Notes under the pieces: model-generated | Seen by the model: only the letters and a program-made list of their open reading frames with translations | The model's database searches: none | What the model was told of the DNA's origin: nothing | Shown: positions 55,011 through 64,000 of the stretch, in pieces | Numbering within the stretch: position 1 is the stretch's first letter | Layout of the letters: the number at the start of each line of letters is the position of its first letter | DNA from: Tricholoma matsutake | Taxonomy: Eukaryota > Basidiomycota > Agaricomycetes > Agaricales > Tricholomataceae | DNA length: 64,000 bases | Direction of reading: 5' to 3' | Assembly (NCBI GenBank): GCA_026075535.2 | Contig: AP026544.2 | Location: 9,486,001-9,550,000, forward strand | Position numbers and translations under genes: made by a program

Positions 55011-56992
55011 CGGCACAACCACCTATGGCACATAAACAACTCACCAACACCAGATATACCAATGTCTGTGTTACAATGAGTTATGGCCACCCTATGCTGC
55101 CAACACACTCCCACAGTGCTGACACAGCCACACACATCGCTGACACAATCACCCTTGCCACCAGCAAATACAACAACAACAACCAGCAACATGCATCCTG
55201 GCAATGGCACCATACATCCTTATTACCCTTCTATCCACATCCAGCAGTGCCAACATTATCCTATTGATGTGGTACCTTCCTATTATGTGACTATGCCCAA
55301 TGTGGCCTTCCCAAATCACACACTATGCTTGATGTGGCCTTTTACTTACACGGTCGATCTTTGTCTTATATATTACTTATTTTTTATTCCTTAACCTTCA
55401 TTCTGCAACGAAGGTATAGTAACTTCCTATTCTTTTATTTGTAGTAACTTATCATTCCTACTTCCATGCAATGAAGATAATTTGATCCTGTCTTTTAGTA
55501 AACCTAAGTCTAGTGTAGGCTGCCAAACTTGGCATCCTTCCATGGGTTGATTGTAGACTCTAAATGAAGGTCAAAAGTATCTACTGAATGATGTTTGGAT
55601 GAAAGATACAGAGTGTGAGCCATACTGAGCAAAGTTCACCTCTGCTGATGGTGAACCCATGCCCTGTTGAGCTAGGATCTTCTCCCCCTGTCATAACCTT
55701 TACTGAACCTTATTATACCTTTATATTAGACTTAGGAATCGAAGAAAGCAAATGATTTGGCCCCACAGATGTCACAGGGTAAGTATATCTCTTCCTGAGT
55801 ACATATTCTCTTTTCTGTATATCCTCACAACTGCAGGGCCTCTGGGAGGTCCATCAGGTCGTTTATTAGGACCATAATACTCTCCTTCCATGTGCATCTC
55901 ATAAGGGGAAGGGCTAGGTATGCAAGTAAGTGACCACTCCTCCCTCCCTATACAGGTGCACTGACAAAGAGCACTTTGTCCCCAGCTCTCCCAACATCAA
56001 TCCTCACTTCTACATACATCCATATACACTCTACATACATTTTTATAGCTGTAGATGATGTACAAGCACAGTAGATGGTACCCCCTCCCCTCATTCTGTC
56101 AATTCTCCCCATTTCCCCCCTTCCCATCTCATGCAGCACCCTCCCCATTCATGTTATAAAATATGAATATACAGCCATACACATGCATTGCAGACCCACC
56201 CCCCCAATGAAGAGAAGAGACCCCCTCCTCCTCTCAACCAGAGAGTGCTTGTTATGGGTTAAATATAGCTGTAAAAGTGAAAATAACTGTGTATTAACAC
56301 TATATATATGCATAAGTGTTATCTACCAAAAAAAGCGAAGGGAAAGGGCCAAGAATGAGTGGAATAGCATGCTCATCATTAGGGATGATGAGCACGATGT
56401 TAGCCAAGACTGGTGCATGTTGATCAACCATGGGAGACAGTGATTGGGTGGTGATCAGGGTGGCGGGAACATATCCATCACTATTCTGAACCTTAGTATT
56501 GTGGGACGGTCAGGTGATGATTCTTCAATATTACATAATTACTGATTCAGGCACTGTCAACTGCCTTACCCACTGCCTCGAAGGCACTTGAAACTCAACT
56601 GCCTTAGGTTTTGCCCATGGTGTGTGTTGTTATTATATTTATGATGTCATATAGCTGTATGAAAAAAACTATAGCTCAGGTAATAAGCAATGCTCTGATA
56701 CAACAAAATACTTGTACAAAAATGTTTTTCGGTCATATCTCAACCAATTCTTAACCATTTTTGATGATCCAGGGACTGAAAATGAAGTAAATATGTGTGG
56801 GAGTAAGGTCAAACACACCTTGGGACAAAAGACTAGTTGCAACTGGTTTAAACCGATTTTTCATTGGTCCTACTATATTTTTTAAAATGAAAGACCAGTC
56901 CATAAATAGACCTCTGGTCCAGTCTTTTCCAGTCCAATTCAGTCCAGTTTCAGTCCTTTTTTCAGTCCTATGGACTGGACCTGCGAACACTA
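55011..56992. repeat. Right arm of element IV (inner and outer parts joined)
   Basis: The inner arm 55011-55555 runs straight into the outer arm 55555-56992, while in the left arm the same two parts are separated by 51739-53297. TCATCATTAGGGATGATGAG near 56371 inverts the sequence at 50887. Confidence 0.82.
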
Positions 56993-57600
56993 GTCTTGTT
57001 GAATGTTGGATGGGGAAATCTGGCCCTGCACTTACCCCAGATATTGTCAAGGCAACCTTTGAAGGGACGACCTTTGTTTTGTGATCCATCCTTATTTTTG
57101 TTGGATGTGCATTTGTGAACATTTGATTGTAGCAACAAATTGTCAACTGTCTCCTGAAAATGTGTCCACCACCCTGTCAAAGCAGTACAAAACTCACAGC
57201 TATCACAGTTAGATTGCAGACAGGCTGGAGGGGGGGACTCAGGCATTGTTTCTGTTGGGTCACAATAACCTGTGCAATGTGAGGCTGCATCTACCTTTGC
57301 CTCAGCTTCCTCTTTACACCCTGTCATGCATTCCTCTGCATGAACACTTTCTAGGTACTGAACTAGGCTTTTGTGAAAATCAGAATTGGGATCAAGGATC
57401 CTGTGGCAAATCTCATCTGGTGAGACCCCTCCTCAAATCCACAAGAGCATGTGCAAATGTAATGACAATTGACCTTGCTGTTCAATGGTGCCATAATATG
57501 CCAATGTCTCACCATATAAGCCTTGGTGATCTGCATCAACTCCTAGTATGTGCTTGATGAACATTTGCACCATGAAGTCAAAAAACTGGGCATTTGCAAC
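56993..57600 (-). pseudogene. Helitron segment after the Rep domain
   Basis: CTALTGWWTHFQETVDNLLL, QSNVHKCTSNKNKDGSQNKG, RPFKGCLDNIWGKCRARFPH and PTFNKT lead into the break at element IV. The Cys/His-rich stretch upstream (CTGYCDPTE, CLQSNCDSCEFC) fits the zinc-rich part following the HUH region. Frames shift near 57330-57580. Confidence 0.72.
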
Positions 57601-58210
57601 AGGGTGAGCCAATAATGTTCATCTTCAGATTGTGAGAGGTTGATATCAAATGTTCCTTGCAGTCAGCAAAGTATAAACATAATGGGTGTCTGTTGTCAGC
57701 AGGAGAGAGGGTGATGTACCATAAAGGTGCACCCATGTATGCAATGAGGATCCAAATCTCACTGCACATATATTTTTTACTTGTTGTAGACCTGCTCACC
57801 TTCCCATTCATATGTTCAAGGTCATTGATAAGTTGGAAGCATGCATTTTCCTCATCCAAAGTGGGCTTTACTGACTCCCCACAGGCCATTCTTGCTGAGA
57901 TATTTGCCAATATGTCTTGGTTGATGTTAAGCAATCTATCAGCTATATCACTGAACTTCGATTGTTCAGCAAGCAAAAATCCAGCAGATGTTGATGACTT
58001 AACTTGCTCATGGCTGAATGCAACAAATGGAAAGGTTAAGTCACGCTGGAAGCATTTGTCATGATACATCAATAATAGGTGCTTGTGTAGCTTGTCAGAT
58101 AAATTTGTTGAACCAATTCCTCCTAGCCCATGGGGAAATAGCCACGGAAAGATTTGAGGATAAAGGTTAGGATTGTTATAAATTGATTGTGGACTGGCAG
58201 CACGTGACAT
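57578..58210 (-). pseudogene. Helitron-like N (Rep) domain
   Basis: NPNLYPQIFPWLFPHGLGGI, MYHDKCFQRDLTFPFVAFSH, LNINQDILANISARMACGES and YMGAPLWYITLSPADNRHPL match the start of the Helitron Rep domain, which nicks DNA for rolling-circle transposition. The HUH and catalytic Tyr region would lie just downstream and is degraded. The 210-codon frame is open. Confidence 0.82.
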
Positions 58211-58960
58211 TGCCAGTGCACCACCTCCATTTGTACTACAAATGGACAGTCACTGTCAGAGATGCCATCATCTATTGAGCTGTCAAATACACTGGTGCCC
58301 TCCTCCACGTTATTTGTCTCAGCATGGCAATACTCAATCAAAACAGGAGGTGAGTCTTCTGGATAACTATTCAATTCATCATACAATATCTCCAAGTCTG
58401 CGTAATCTGTGTGGTTTAGTTTCAGCCACTCCAGTGCTTGGGCTACATGATTTTGTCGAACCCATAGTGGGGTATGCTGGAATTCTTTCCCAGTTGGTTT
58501 ACAAGGCCCAGTGAACAATACAGCCAACACATCATCTAGGTCTTCCATGGGAGGAGGAAGGGAGTGACTCAAATGTGATGACATGCGAAGCCATTTTCCT
58601 CAATCCTGATGATGCAACACAGACAAAACAGTGGTTGACTCTTACATATGCTACAAGCATCTTCTCCACAACTCTGAGGGAAGCCAGCACTTCAGGAATA
58701 TTGCCAATCCATAAGCCATTTGCCAGGCCACATGGGGGTCTTTCATTCTTTCTAACATGCTTACAACATTTATCACAAATATGATTACACTTATAATCAA
58801 GCACAGGACCTTGAAACTCTCAAACGGCATTAGAAGCCTTTCATCGCTCCACCCTGGTAATACCTGATGCCTCAAGGACATGCAATTGATTTTTGACTGC
58901 CTTTAATCTGGTGAGCTGAGACACATGGGTTAGCTGACCACAGATGGCACATCCAGCTTA
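58123..58960 (-). pseudogene. Helitron N-terminal Cys-rich domain
   Basis: CGQLTHVSQLTRLKAVKN, CNHICDKCCKHVRKNERPPC, LANGLWIGNIPEVLASLRVV and EKMLVAYVRVNHCFVCVAS are followed by EDLDDVLAVLFTGPCKPTGK and SYPEDSPPVLIEYCHAETNN. From recall this matches the DUF6570-type region at the N-terminus of basidiomycete Helitron helicases. Several frame changes are present. Confidence 0.7.
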
Positions 58961-59058
58961 TTCTAACTTTTGTGGGGCTGGATCCTCACAAAACCTTTGG
59001 CTGATGTCATGAGTCAGAAAAGGGTCTGCAGGATTAGGCAGAAAATCACTGGAACCAT

Positions 59059-60225
59059 TGATGATACCCAACCCAGGAAAACCACCAAAACTGCCGATGA
59101 TATTTGCACAAGTCAGAGGAAGGGTGCAAGATGTTCCAAATGTTCATGGTCCGACCAATGGGAAGACAACTCATTGGCACTAGTCATAAAGGTAGTTCTA
59201 TAAGAGAGGAAGGTGTTTAGCATGGTCCAATGGAGTATTGATCGATATCGAGGACAATCGACAAGATCAATGGCAAACGATGTTTATCATCGAGGTTCAA
59301 TGTGTGAGTTCTAAGGACTTTTGGTCAATTGATAGTATACAAAGATTATAGCCGATGGCTAGGAAGTGCTGGAATGGTTACTAGTGCTAACAATGAGAGG
59401 ATCAAAAGCCAATCGAGGATGACGATGGTCGCAAAGGTTTCTCATCAATCAAGAAAACCTGTAGAAGTTTCATTTGTTTAGAGGATAGATCAGATTCTTA
59501 GAACTTTATATGAGATGATATGTGAAGACAATTTCTTGTATTCCCAAGTAGATACTACAGAGTTTTATATGTTTTAAGAGAAACTTCCTAAAATGGTATA
59601 AGAAACATGTGTAGAACATGAGGCAAAAGATATGAGTTAAAACACAAGGCTAAAATGAGACTGGAATCCGAACAAGAAAGAGATATATCATATGATGAAG
59701 GAGTAATAAGGGGAAATAACTAAAAGAGACTGTCCTTTGTGTATAAACTGCACTAAGTCTCGCAATATTCCATCCAGCAGGTTCTGTACGCGATATGGAC
59801 TTGGAATGAGGCTGACCTACTATCAGCCGGTTTGAGCACAAGTTGGAATACTCCCTGGGGCATGGTATTCCACTATTTAGATAACAAATGCAGTGCCTGA
59901 TGTCTCTTGTAGTCTCTTGATGTTGATCAATAATGCTCGACAATGTTTGATCATGGTCGTGGTTGTTTGAAGTTGATCAGGGATATTCAATGTTCATTCA
60001 GAGGGATCTTAGGGCATTTCAAGGTAGTCCTAAAGTTGTGCAATGTGGTTTCTAAGTATGATCAATGTCACTGGTGATGTTTCGATGTGGTCAATATGAT
60101 ATCGTGATTGATAGACCTGGTCAGAAGTGGTCGTGCTGCTTCTGGGACATTGTAGGAATTAGCCAATGTGATTAGAATGTGGTTGTAATGGTGAATCGGC
60201 CTTTGAGCCGATGAGACAACCTATC
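59059..60225. mobile_element. Solo LTR of the Gypsy B family in the Helitron
   Basis: TGATGATACCCAACCCAGG ... GAGACAACCTATC, about 1.17 kb. ACCAT flanks both sides (59054-59058 and 60226-60230), an exact 5-bp duplication. Removal restores Helitron codons LKRNGSSDFLP. It results from LTR-LTR recombination of a full element. Confidence 0.88.
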
Positions 60226-60282
60226 ACCATTTCTCTTCAAAATATCGTTGAAAGATGCATATTTACAAGGAGTACATTGTAG

Positions 60283-60450
60283 CAATTTGAACCAACTCGA
60301 ACTGGTTTTTATCGGTTTGGTTCAGAGTGGTTCTTCCATCCTGGAAAGCCTGAAATGCAACTGATGGTCCAGTTTTTTGCAGTTCAGTCCGGTTCAGTTG
60401 TGGTTTTTTTCCAGTTTGATGAACTGGACCTTTAAACTCTAGGTAAATGT
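60283..60450. mobile_element. Small element related to the ends of element IV
   Basis: The right end, reverse complemented, is TAGAGTTTAAAGGTCCAGTT, close to the end of element IV. AACTGG / CCAGTT / GGTTCAG words fill about 165 bp. The left end TAGCAATTTGAACCAACTCG is only loosely inverse. No clear target duplication. Confidence 0.5.
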
Positions 60451-60458
60451 CATTACTA

Positions 60459-61369
60459 CACTGGGTGCAGGGCACAATACCCCTGATGGGGTATTATGTA
60501 AGTATCTTGGAAGTATTCCTAATACTGTCAAGGTACTAGCCCAGAAGTATGTTGCAAGTATGCTGATTGTTGATTACCATACCTCCACATTAGTAACTTG
60601 TACATATTGTAACTGTATTCTGAATGTCTTGGCTGAAAGATAATACAATATTTCCTCCCTACTATCACAATAATATTAAGATACTTCTAATGGAGTATTG
60701 AAGTGAAAGATCAAAATATTTTTCAAGTATTGAGAAGGCAGTAACTTGGTGGTATTGAGGGAATTTCTTCAGTACTACCAAGATACTATCTACAATACTA
60801 TCAAGGTGATATCACAATACTCTGCTTGGGATATGTTAGCAATGTGATGGAAAAGATCTAGAAAACCTCTGTGTCAGTATGCTTGAAATATCATGGAAGT
60901 ACACAAACAAAAAGAGTAGTCATACACCCCATACCTTCACCATACTAAAGCCAGGGAATATTGGAAGTATTGAAGTGTTGTTTATTCAATACTGTCAAAC
61001 TACTCTATGGGAAGTATATAAGAAGAAATTTGATAAATTGGGAAAGTATTATTAGCAGATGTCTGCACATGCAGGTCTGATGTTGCAAGTATCCACTTCC
61101 ATGTCTGAGCACCTACACACTGGCTGGACAGTAAGATACTTCTGAGAAGGAGTATTCTGGAAATAGTCCTAATACTGCCACCATGCTCACCAAGGAATAT
61201 TTTGCCAGTATGCATACCAATCTAGAATACTACTTCAGTACCGTCAGCACTATCAAAATATAGTACAATACTGTCAAAATACTTCTAGAGAAGTATGTTG
61301 ACAATATTAAAATAAGGTCAGGATACTTTCACAGTACCTCTCAGGCAGTATTGTGCCTTGCACCCAGTG
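60459..61369. mobile_element. Element VII copy 2, 911 bp
   Basis: Same ends (CACTGGGTGCAGGGCACAAT ... TTGCACCCAGTG) and almost the same sequence as 47549-48460, with scattered single changes. Same orientation. The two copies bracket the Helitron remnant. Confidence 0.85.
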
Positions 61370-61379
61370 ACGTACCTGA

Positions 61380-61640
61380 GTACATACCTGGACACACAAG
61401 TAGATATCAAGTAGGTACTTGGATATACAAGTAAGGACTCAAAACAGTAGGTACTTGAATAAGTACCGGTAAGTAGGGGTATGTACTTGAATAAGTACCG
61501 GTAAGTACCGGTATGTACTTGAATAAGTACCAGTAAGTACCAGTAAGTACTTGAATAAGTACCGGTCAGTACTGGTATGTACTTGAATATGTACCGGTAT
61601 GTACTTATTCAAGTACATACCGGGACTTATTCAAGTCAGA
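61380..61640. repeat. Satellite-related array beside element VII copy 2
   Basis: GTACTTGAATAAGTACCGGT units, mostly inverse to those at 48985-49775, then two units in the other orientation near 61600-61636. It abuts Gypsy D gag. Confidence 0.8.
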
Positions 61641-61659
61641 ATCTATGACACTGAGTAGA

Positions 61660-62363
61660 AAAAGATCATCTTCGCGCTGTCATTCATGAATGGAGGAACC
61701 GCCGCGCCCTGGGCACAGACATGGGCAGAGAAGGAAGACCTAGGAACATGGTCGACCTTCGAAGTGCCACTCAAAACAGCATTCACACCAATTGATGAAG
61801 CTGGCAGAGCCAGGACAGACATGAAAACATTGAAGCAGGGACAGGACCTGGAGGACTACATAGTGCAGTTCCGAATCCTGCGAGAGAAGGCGGGAATCAA
61901 TGATGACACTGCCCTCATCGAGCTCTTCATGGATGGGCTGAACCCAAGACTCCTCGAGAGAGTCTTTAACATGGAAACAATCCCCACCACATTAGAAGGG
62001 ATGATCAACGCTGCCTCCAAGTATGACAGACAATGGAGAAGAGCAAGGGCCATAGCTGGGAAGGCACAAGAGGCCTTAGCAAGGAAGCTGCCCAACTCCA
62101 AATCAAAGGAAGGTCCACTCAAAATTAACTGACTCTCCAATCAAGAGAGGATCAAGCATATGAAGAAGGGATTATGCTTTGTGTGCCACCAATCAGGACA
62201 CAGAGCAACCAAACATAAGAAAGGGGAGACAAGGGCCAAAAATCGGTTATTCCCAAAGAAGAAAGGTGAAGAAGCCTACTCGAAGATCTGGGTGATCATG
62301 AAAGAACTCGACGAAGAAGGAAAGGAGAAAGCTCTCACCTTAATAGGGGACAAGGGTTTTTAA
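61660..62363 (+). pseudogene. Gypsy D gag, truncated at the N-terminus
   Basis: The capsid part is APWAQTWAEKEDLGTWSTFE, LKQGQDLEDYIVQFRILREK, LIELFMDGLNPRLLERVFNM and a region ending in AASKYDRQWRRARAIAGKAQ, then a stop at about 62130. The knuckle CFVCHQSGHRATKHKK at about 62166-62213 has His where the last Cys of CCHC is expected. The usual N-terminal third is missing. The ATG at 61686 is internal, not the native start. Confidence 0.8.
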
Positions 62364-62380
62364 AGAGGTGGCCTGCCTCG

Positions 62381-62863
62381 ATGCCAGGTACCACTGAACT
62401 CTCTGTCTGCTCTGTACTGCTAGCTACTTTAAAGAATCAATCTATGCATTTAGATGTCAAAGTGCTAGGAGCAGGCAGAGGGAAAGCTGTCGAAACTGAA
62501 GCCCTACTCGAATCAGGAGCAGGAGGAATATTCATGAGCCACAAATTCACAAAAAGTGGTGGATTCGAGTTACACCCCCTGGAGAGGACAATCAGGGTCA
62601 AGAACATGGATGGAACCCCGAACAAGAAAGGGGAGATTTCCCACTATGCCAAAGGATTCCTGATGATCAATGGAAGGTCGTTCCCAACAATGTTCCTCAT
62701 TGCAGGACTAGGGAAAGAATCAATCATCCTGGGTCTGCCATGGCTCAGAAGAATCAATCCAGTAATCGACTGGAGAATTGGAACCTTCCAATTCCAAACG
62801 ACCAACAGAACCCACCCAGAATTCTCATTTGGGAAAGGGAAAACCCTCATTGGGAGGGTATGA
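62381..62863 (+). CDS. Gypsy D aspartic protease
   Basis: An open 160-codon frame. ALLESGAGGIFMSHKFTKSG stands where ALLDSGAGG is expected, so the catalytic Asp is Glu (codon at about 62509-62514). GLGKESIILGLPWLRRINPV and IDWRIGTFQF near 62708-62796 are the usual C-terminal signature of Gypsy proteases. It would process Gag-Pol; the Asp-Glu change should impair it. It follows the gag remnant by a short gap. Confidence 0.78.
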   Translation: MPGTTELSVCSVLLATLKNQSMHLDVKVLGAGRGKAVETEALLESGAGGIFMSHKFTKSGGFELHPLERTIRVKNMDGTPNKKGEISHYAKGFLMINGRSFPTMFLIAGLGKESIILGLPWLRRINPVIDWRIGTFQFQTTNRTHPEFSFGKGKTLIGRV

Positions 62864-63418
62864 ATGGAGAAACCCGATGATGAACATCTGGCTTGGTGCT
62901 GGAGAATGGTCAAAGAAGAAGGGAGGCCCTTCAAAGAAATGACAAAAGAGGAGAAACAGGCATGGGCCCAAAGGATGGTCGCCCAAGCAAAAGAAAAGAT
63001 GGGCCTCAAGACAAAGGCAAAGGAAGAAGAGCAACTTACGTGGCACTGTGCAGCCGCTAAAGAACTAGAGAAGCTTGCCCTCAAAAAGAAATTGGCAAGT
63101 GAGGAACGACTAGCACAATGCCAAAGAATTGCTGCTAAAGCAAAAGAAATGGGAGAGGCACTCCGAACTAAACAGGAAGGGGGCAAGACACCCACCAAAA
63201 CAAGGAGAGCAACAATCAAAGAAGTGGAGGATGAAGAGAGTACAGTCACGACTCTTCAAGATGTGGAGCCCATTGGGCCACAAGACGAAGAAGACACTGG
63301 GAAGGAAAACCCAGCACCGGAAAACCACAAACAGGCAAAGGAACAGGCAACAGAACAACAGGAAGGGACACCTGAACAAAGGATCGCAGACGATGAACTA
63401 CTAGTTGCCTACATCTGA
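62864..63418 (+). CDS. Gypsy D charged helical linker between protease and RT
   Basis: An open 184-codon frame starting MEKPDDEHLAWCWRMVKEEG immediately after the protease stop. It is rich in Lys, Glu and Ala with heptad-like spacing (KEMTKEEKQAWAQRMVAQAK, KELEKLALKKKLASEERLAQ) and then an acidic Gln/Pro tail. It probably forms a coiled coil. Such linkers occur between protease and RT in some basidiomycete Gypsy elements, but I cannot name a function. Confidence 0.6.
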   Translation: MEKPDDEHLAWCWRMVKEEGRPFKEMTKEEKQAWAQRMVAQAKEKMGLKTKAKEEEQLTWHCAAAKELEKLALKKKLASEERLAQCQRIAAKAKEMGEALRTKQEGGKTPTKTRRATIKEVEDEESTVTTLQDVEPIGPQDEEDTGKENPAPENHKQAKEQATEQQEGTPEQRIADDELLVAYI

Positions 63419-63549
63419 GGAGAACCCATCATTGGAATATTCGAACCAGCTAAACACCATTGACAGAGGAGTAGGACGAACCAAGATACGGGTACTCCCA
63501 ATCGACGAAGACAATCTCTCGGATCATAAGGGCAAAGGGATCACCACGA

Positions 63550-64000
63550 TATGCTTATGGACAAAATATCTGGATCAGGGCAAAAACATTGGTCTCACAA
63601 CACCTGACACACAAGAAGGAAGGAGACCCCAAACAAAAGACCCTCGACAAACTACTCCCCGAACAGTACAGGGAATACCGACGGATATTCAAAAAGGAAG
63701 CATCAGAGAGATTCCCAGAATCAAGACCCTGGGATCATGCGATCGAACTGAAAACAGACTTTATGGTGAAAGATTGCAGGGTTTACCCATTGTCACTGGC
63801 AGAACAAAACAAACTCAATGATTTTCTCAACGAAAGCCTACAGAAAGGATACATTCGACCATCGAAATCGCCCATGGCATCACCATTCTTCTTTGTTGCG
63901 AAGAAGGACTCAGATGTGCTACGGCCCTGCCAAGATTACAGGTATTTGAACAACGGAATGATCAAGACGCTGCCACTGGTAGGAGACCTGTTGGACAAAC
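63550..64000 (+). CDS. Gypsy D reverse transcriptase, N-terminal part
   Basis: In one open frame to the window edge: IWIRAKTLVSQHLTHKKEGD, KQKTLDKLLPEQYREYRRIF, FPESRPWDHAIELKTDFMVK, SLQKGYIRPSKSPMASPFFF, VAKKDSDVLRPCQDYRYLNN. These are the usual pre-RT and fingers motifs. The catalytic palm lies outside the window. The frame differs from that of the ORF at 63405-63821, which is a shadow here, so the pol frame is broken or shifted near 63420-63550. Confidence 0.82.

Larger units (their letters stand above)
50273..56992. mobile_element. Element IV: 6.7-kb foldback DNA element in the Helitron
   Basis: The left end is TAGTGTTTAAAGGTCCAGTC. The right end, reverse complemented, is TAGTGTTCGCAGGTCCAGTC. 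The exact 8-bp duplication GTCTTGTT lies at 50265-50272 and 56993-57000. Removing the element restores Helitron codons FNKTKVDK. The ends carry GGACTGG/CCAGTCC words. The arms (50273-51738 with 55555-56992, and 53298-53775 with 55011-55555) are long inverted repeats; the left arm has about 1.56 kb that the right lacks. The hAT-like end and 8-bp duplication point to the hAT superfamily. No transposase seen. Confidence 0.88.
49779..60285 (-). mobile_element. Helitron, N-terminal half, split by two insertions
   Basis: Minus-strand pieces 60285-60226, 59058-56993 and 50272-49779 read as one RepHel-type protein in order: a Cys-rich N-terminal domain, the Helitron-like N/Rep region, and the region before the helicase. 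Element IV (8-bp duplication GTCTTGTT on the plus strand) and a solo LTR (ACCAT) split it. The helicase half is missing: the satellite array starts where it should continue. Confidence 0.8.
61640..64000 (+). mobile_element. Gypsy D: Ty3/Gypsy retrotransposon, 5' truncated, runs off the window
   Basis: Order: gag, zinc knuckle, protease, charged linker, RT start. The 5' LTR is absent because the satellite array abuts. CpG dinucleotides are common compared with neighbouring elements. The element continues beyond base 64000. Confidence 0.8.

Noticed and set aside
54574..55035. Overlapping 80-124 codon frames in element IV
   Set aside because: Repeat-derived; they overlap hairpin modules and an intron-like unit and show no domain.
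577..58960. TET/JBP dioxygenase genes, which from recall accompany KDZ elements in some basidiomycetes
   Set aside because: I looked for a HxD...H dioxygenase-like gene near the cysteine-cluster gene and elsewhere and found none.

Overview
This is eukaryotic DNA, most likely from a filamentous basidiomycete (mushroom-forming fungus). The evidence is short introns of about 45-70 nt with GTNNGT donors and CTAAC-like branch sites, chromodomain Ty3/Gypsy elements, a LINE with a C-terminal RNase H, a Helitron, and a KDZ-associated cysteine-cluster transposon protein. I recognise no ordinary cellular gene. The window is a layered transposon nest, and nearly every coding stretch is a decayed transposon gene. 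Family names come from motifs I can read and from recall; no database search was run.

Layout, left to right. 1-310: low-complexity hairpin module. 577-3468 (+): intron-rich hAT transposase. About 4730-20290 (-): a single LINE copy split by a solo LTR (18712-19717), element II (16004-18351) and element I (6072-13728); element I itself contains element V (9697-11384). 20290-24535 (+): Gypsy A. 24536-29207 (-): Gypsy B. 29208-30723: fragment of element VI with a foldback (29756-30101). 30724 to about 36942 (+): Gypsy C, split by a 2.0-kb hAT-like element (32095-34138). 36943-37591: a small inverted-repeat element. 39007-40768 (+): internally deleted Gypsy E. 41715-43804: element III. About 44050-45930: a diverged copy of the arms of element IV. 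46255-47165: another hairpin-module cluster. 47549-48460 and 60459-61369: two copies of element VII next to a 22-bp satellite. 49779 to about 60285 (-): a Helitron split by the 6.7-kb foldback element IV (50273-56992) and a solo LTR (59059-60225). 61640-64000 (+): Gypsy D, running off the window.

The least familiar system is a family of DNA elements (I, II, III, V and half of VI). Their ends read roughly SAGNNNTTTACACTSCCCC and insertion duplicates 8 bp. Just inside the ends lie tRNA-like sequences with A and B boxes, transcribed toward the nearest end. Between each tRNA-like sequence and its terminus lies an array of short self-complementary words. Both ends of one element use the same word, but different elements use different words although their terminal repeats are conserved. 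Only element I carries a protein that looks like a transposase, a KDZ-associated cysteine-cluster protein. Elements II, III, V and VI carry short intron-like units and perfect hairpins instead.

The same hairpin module, with core AGCAGTTGCT flanked by CCACCC and GGGTGG, also occurs inside the unrelated hAT-like element 32095-34138 and the foldback 50273-56992. It therefore appears to be shared cargo or an independently mobile module.
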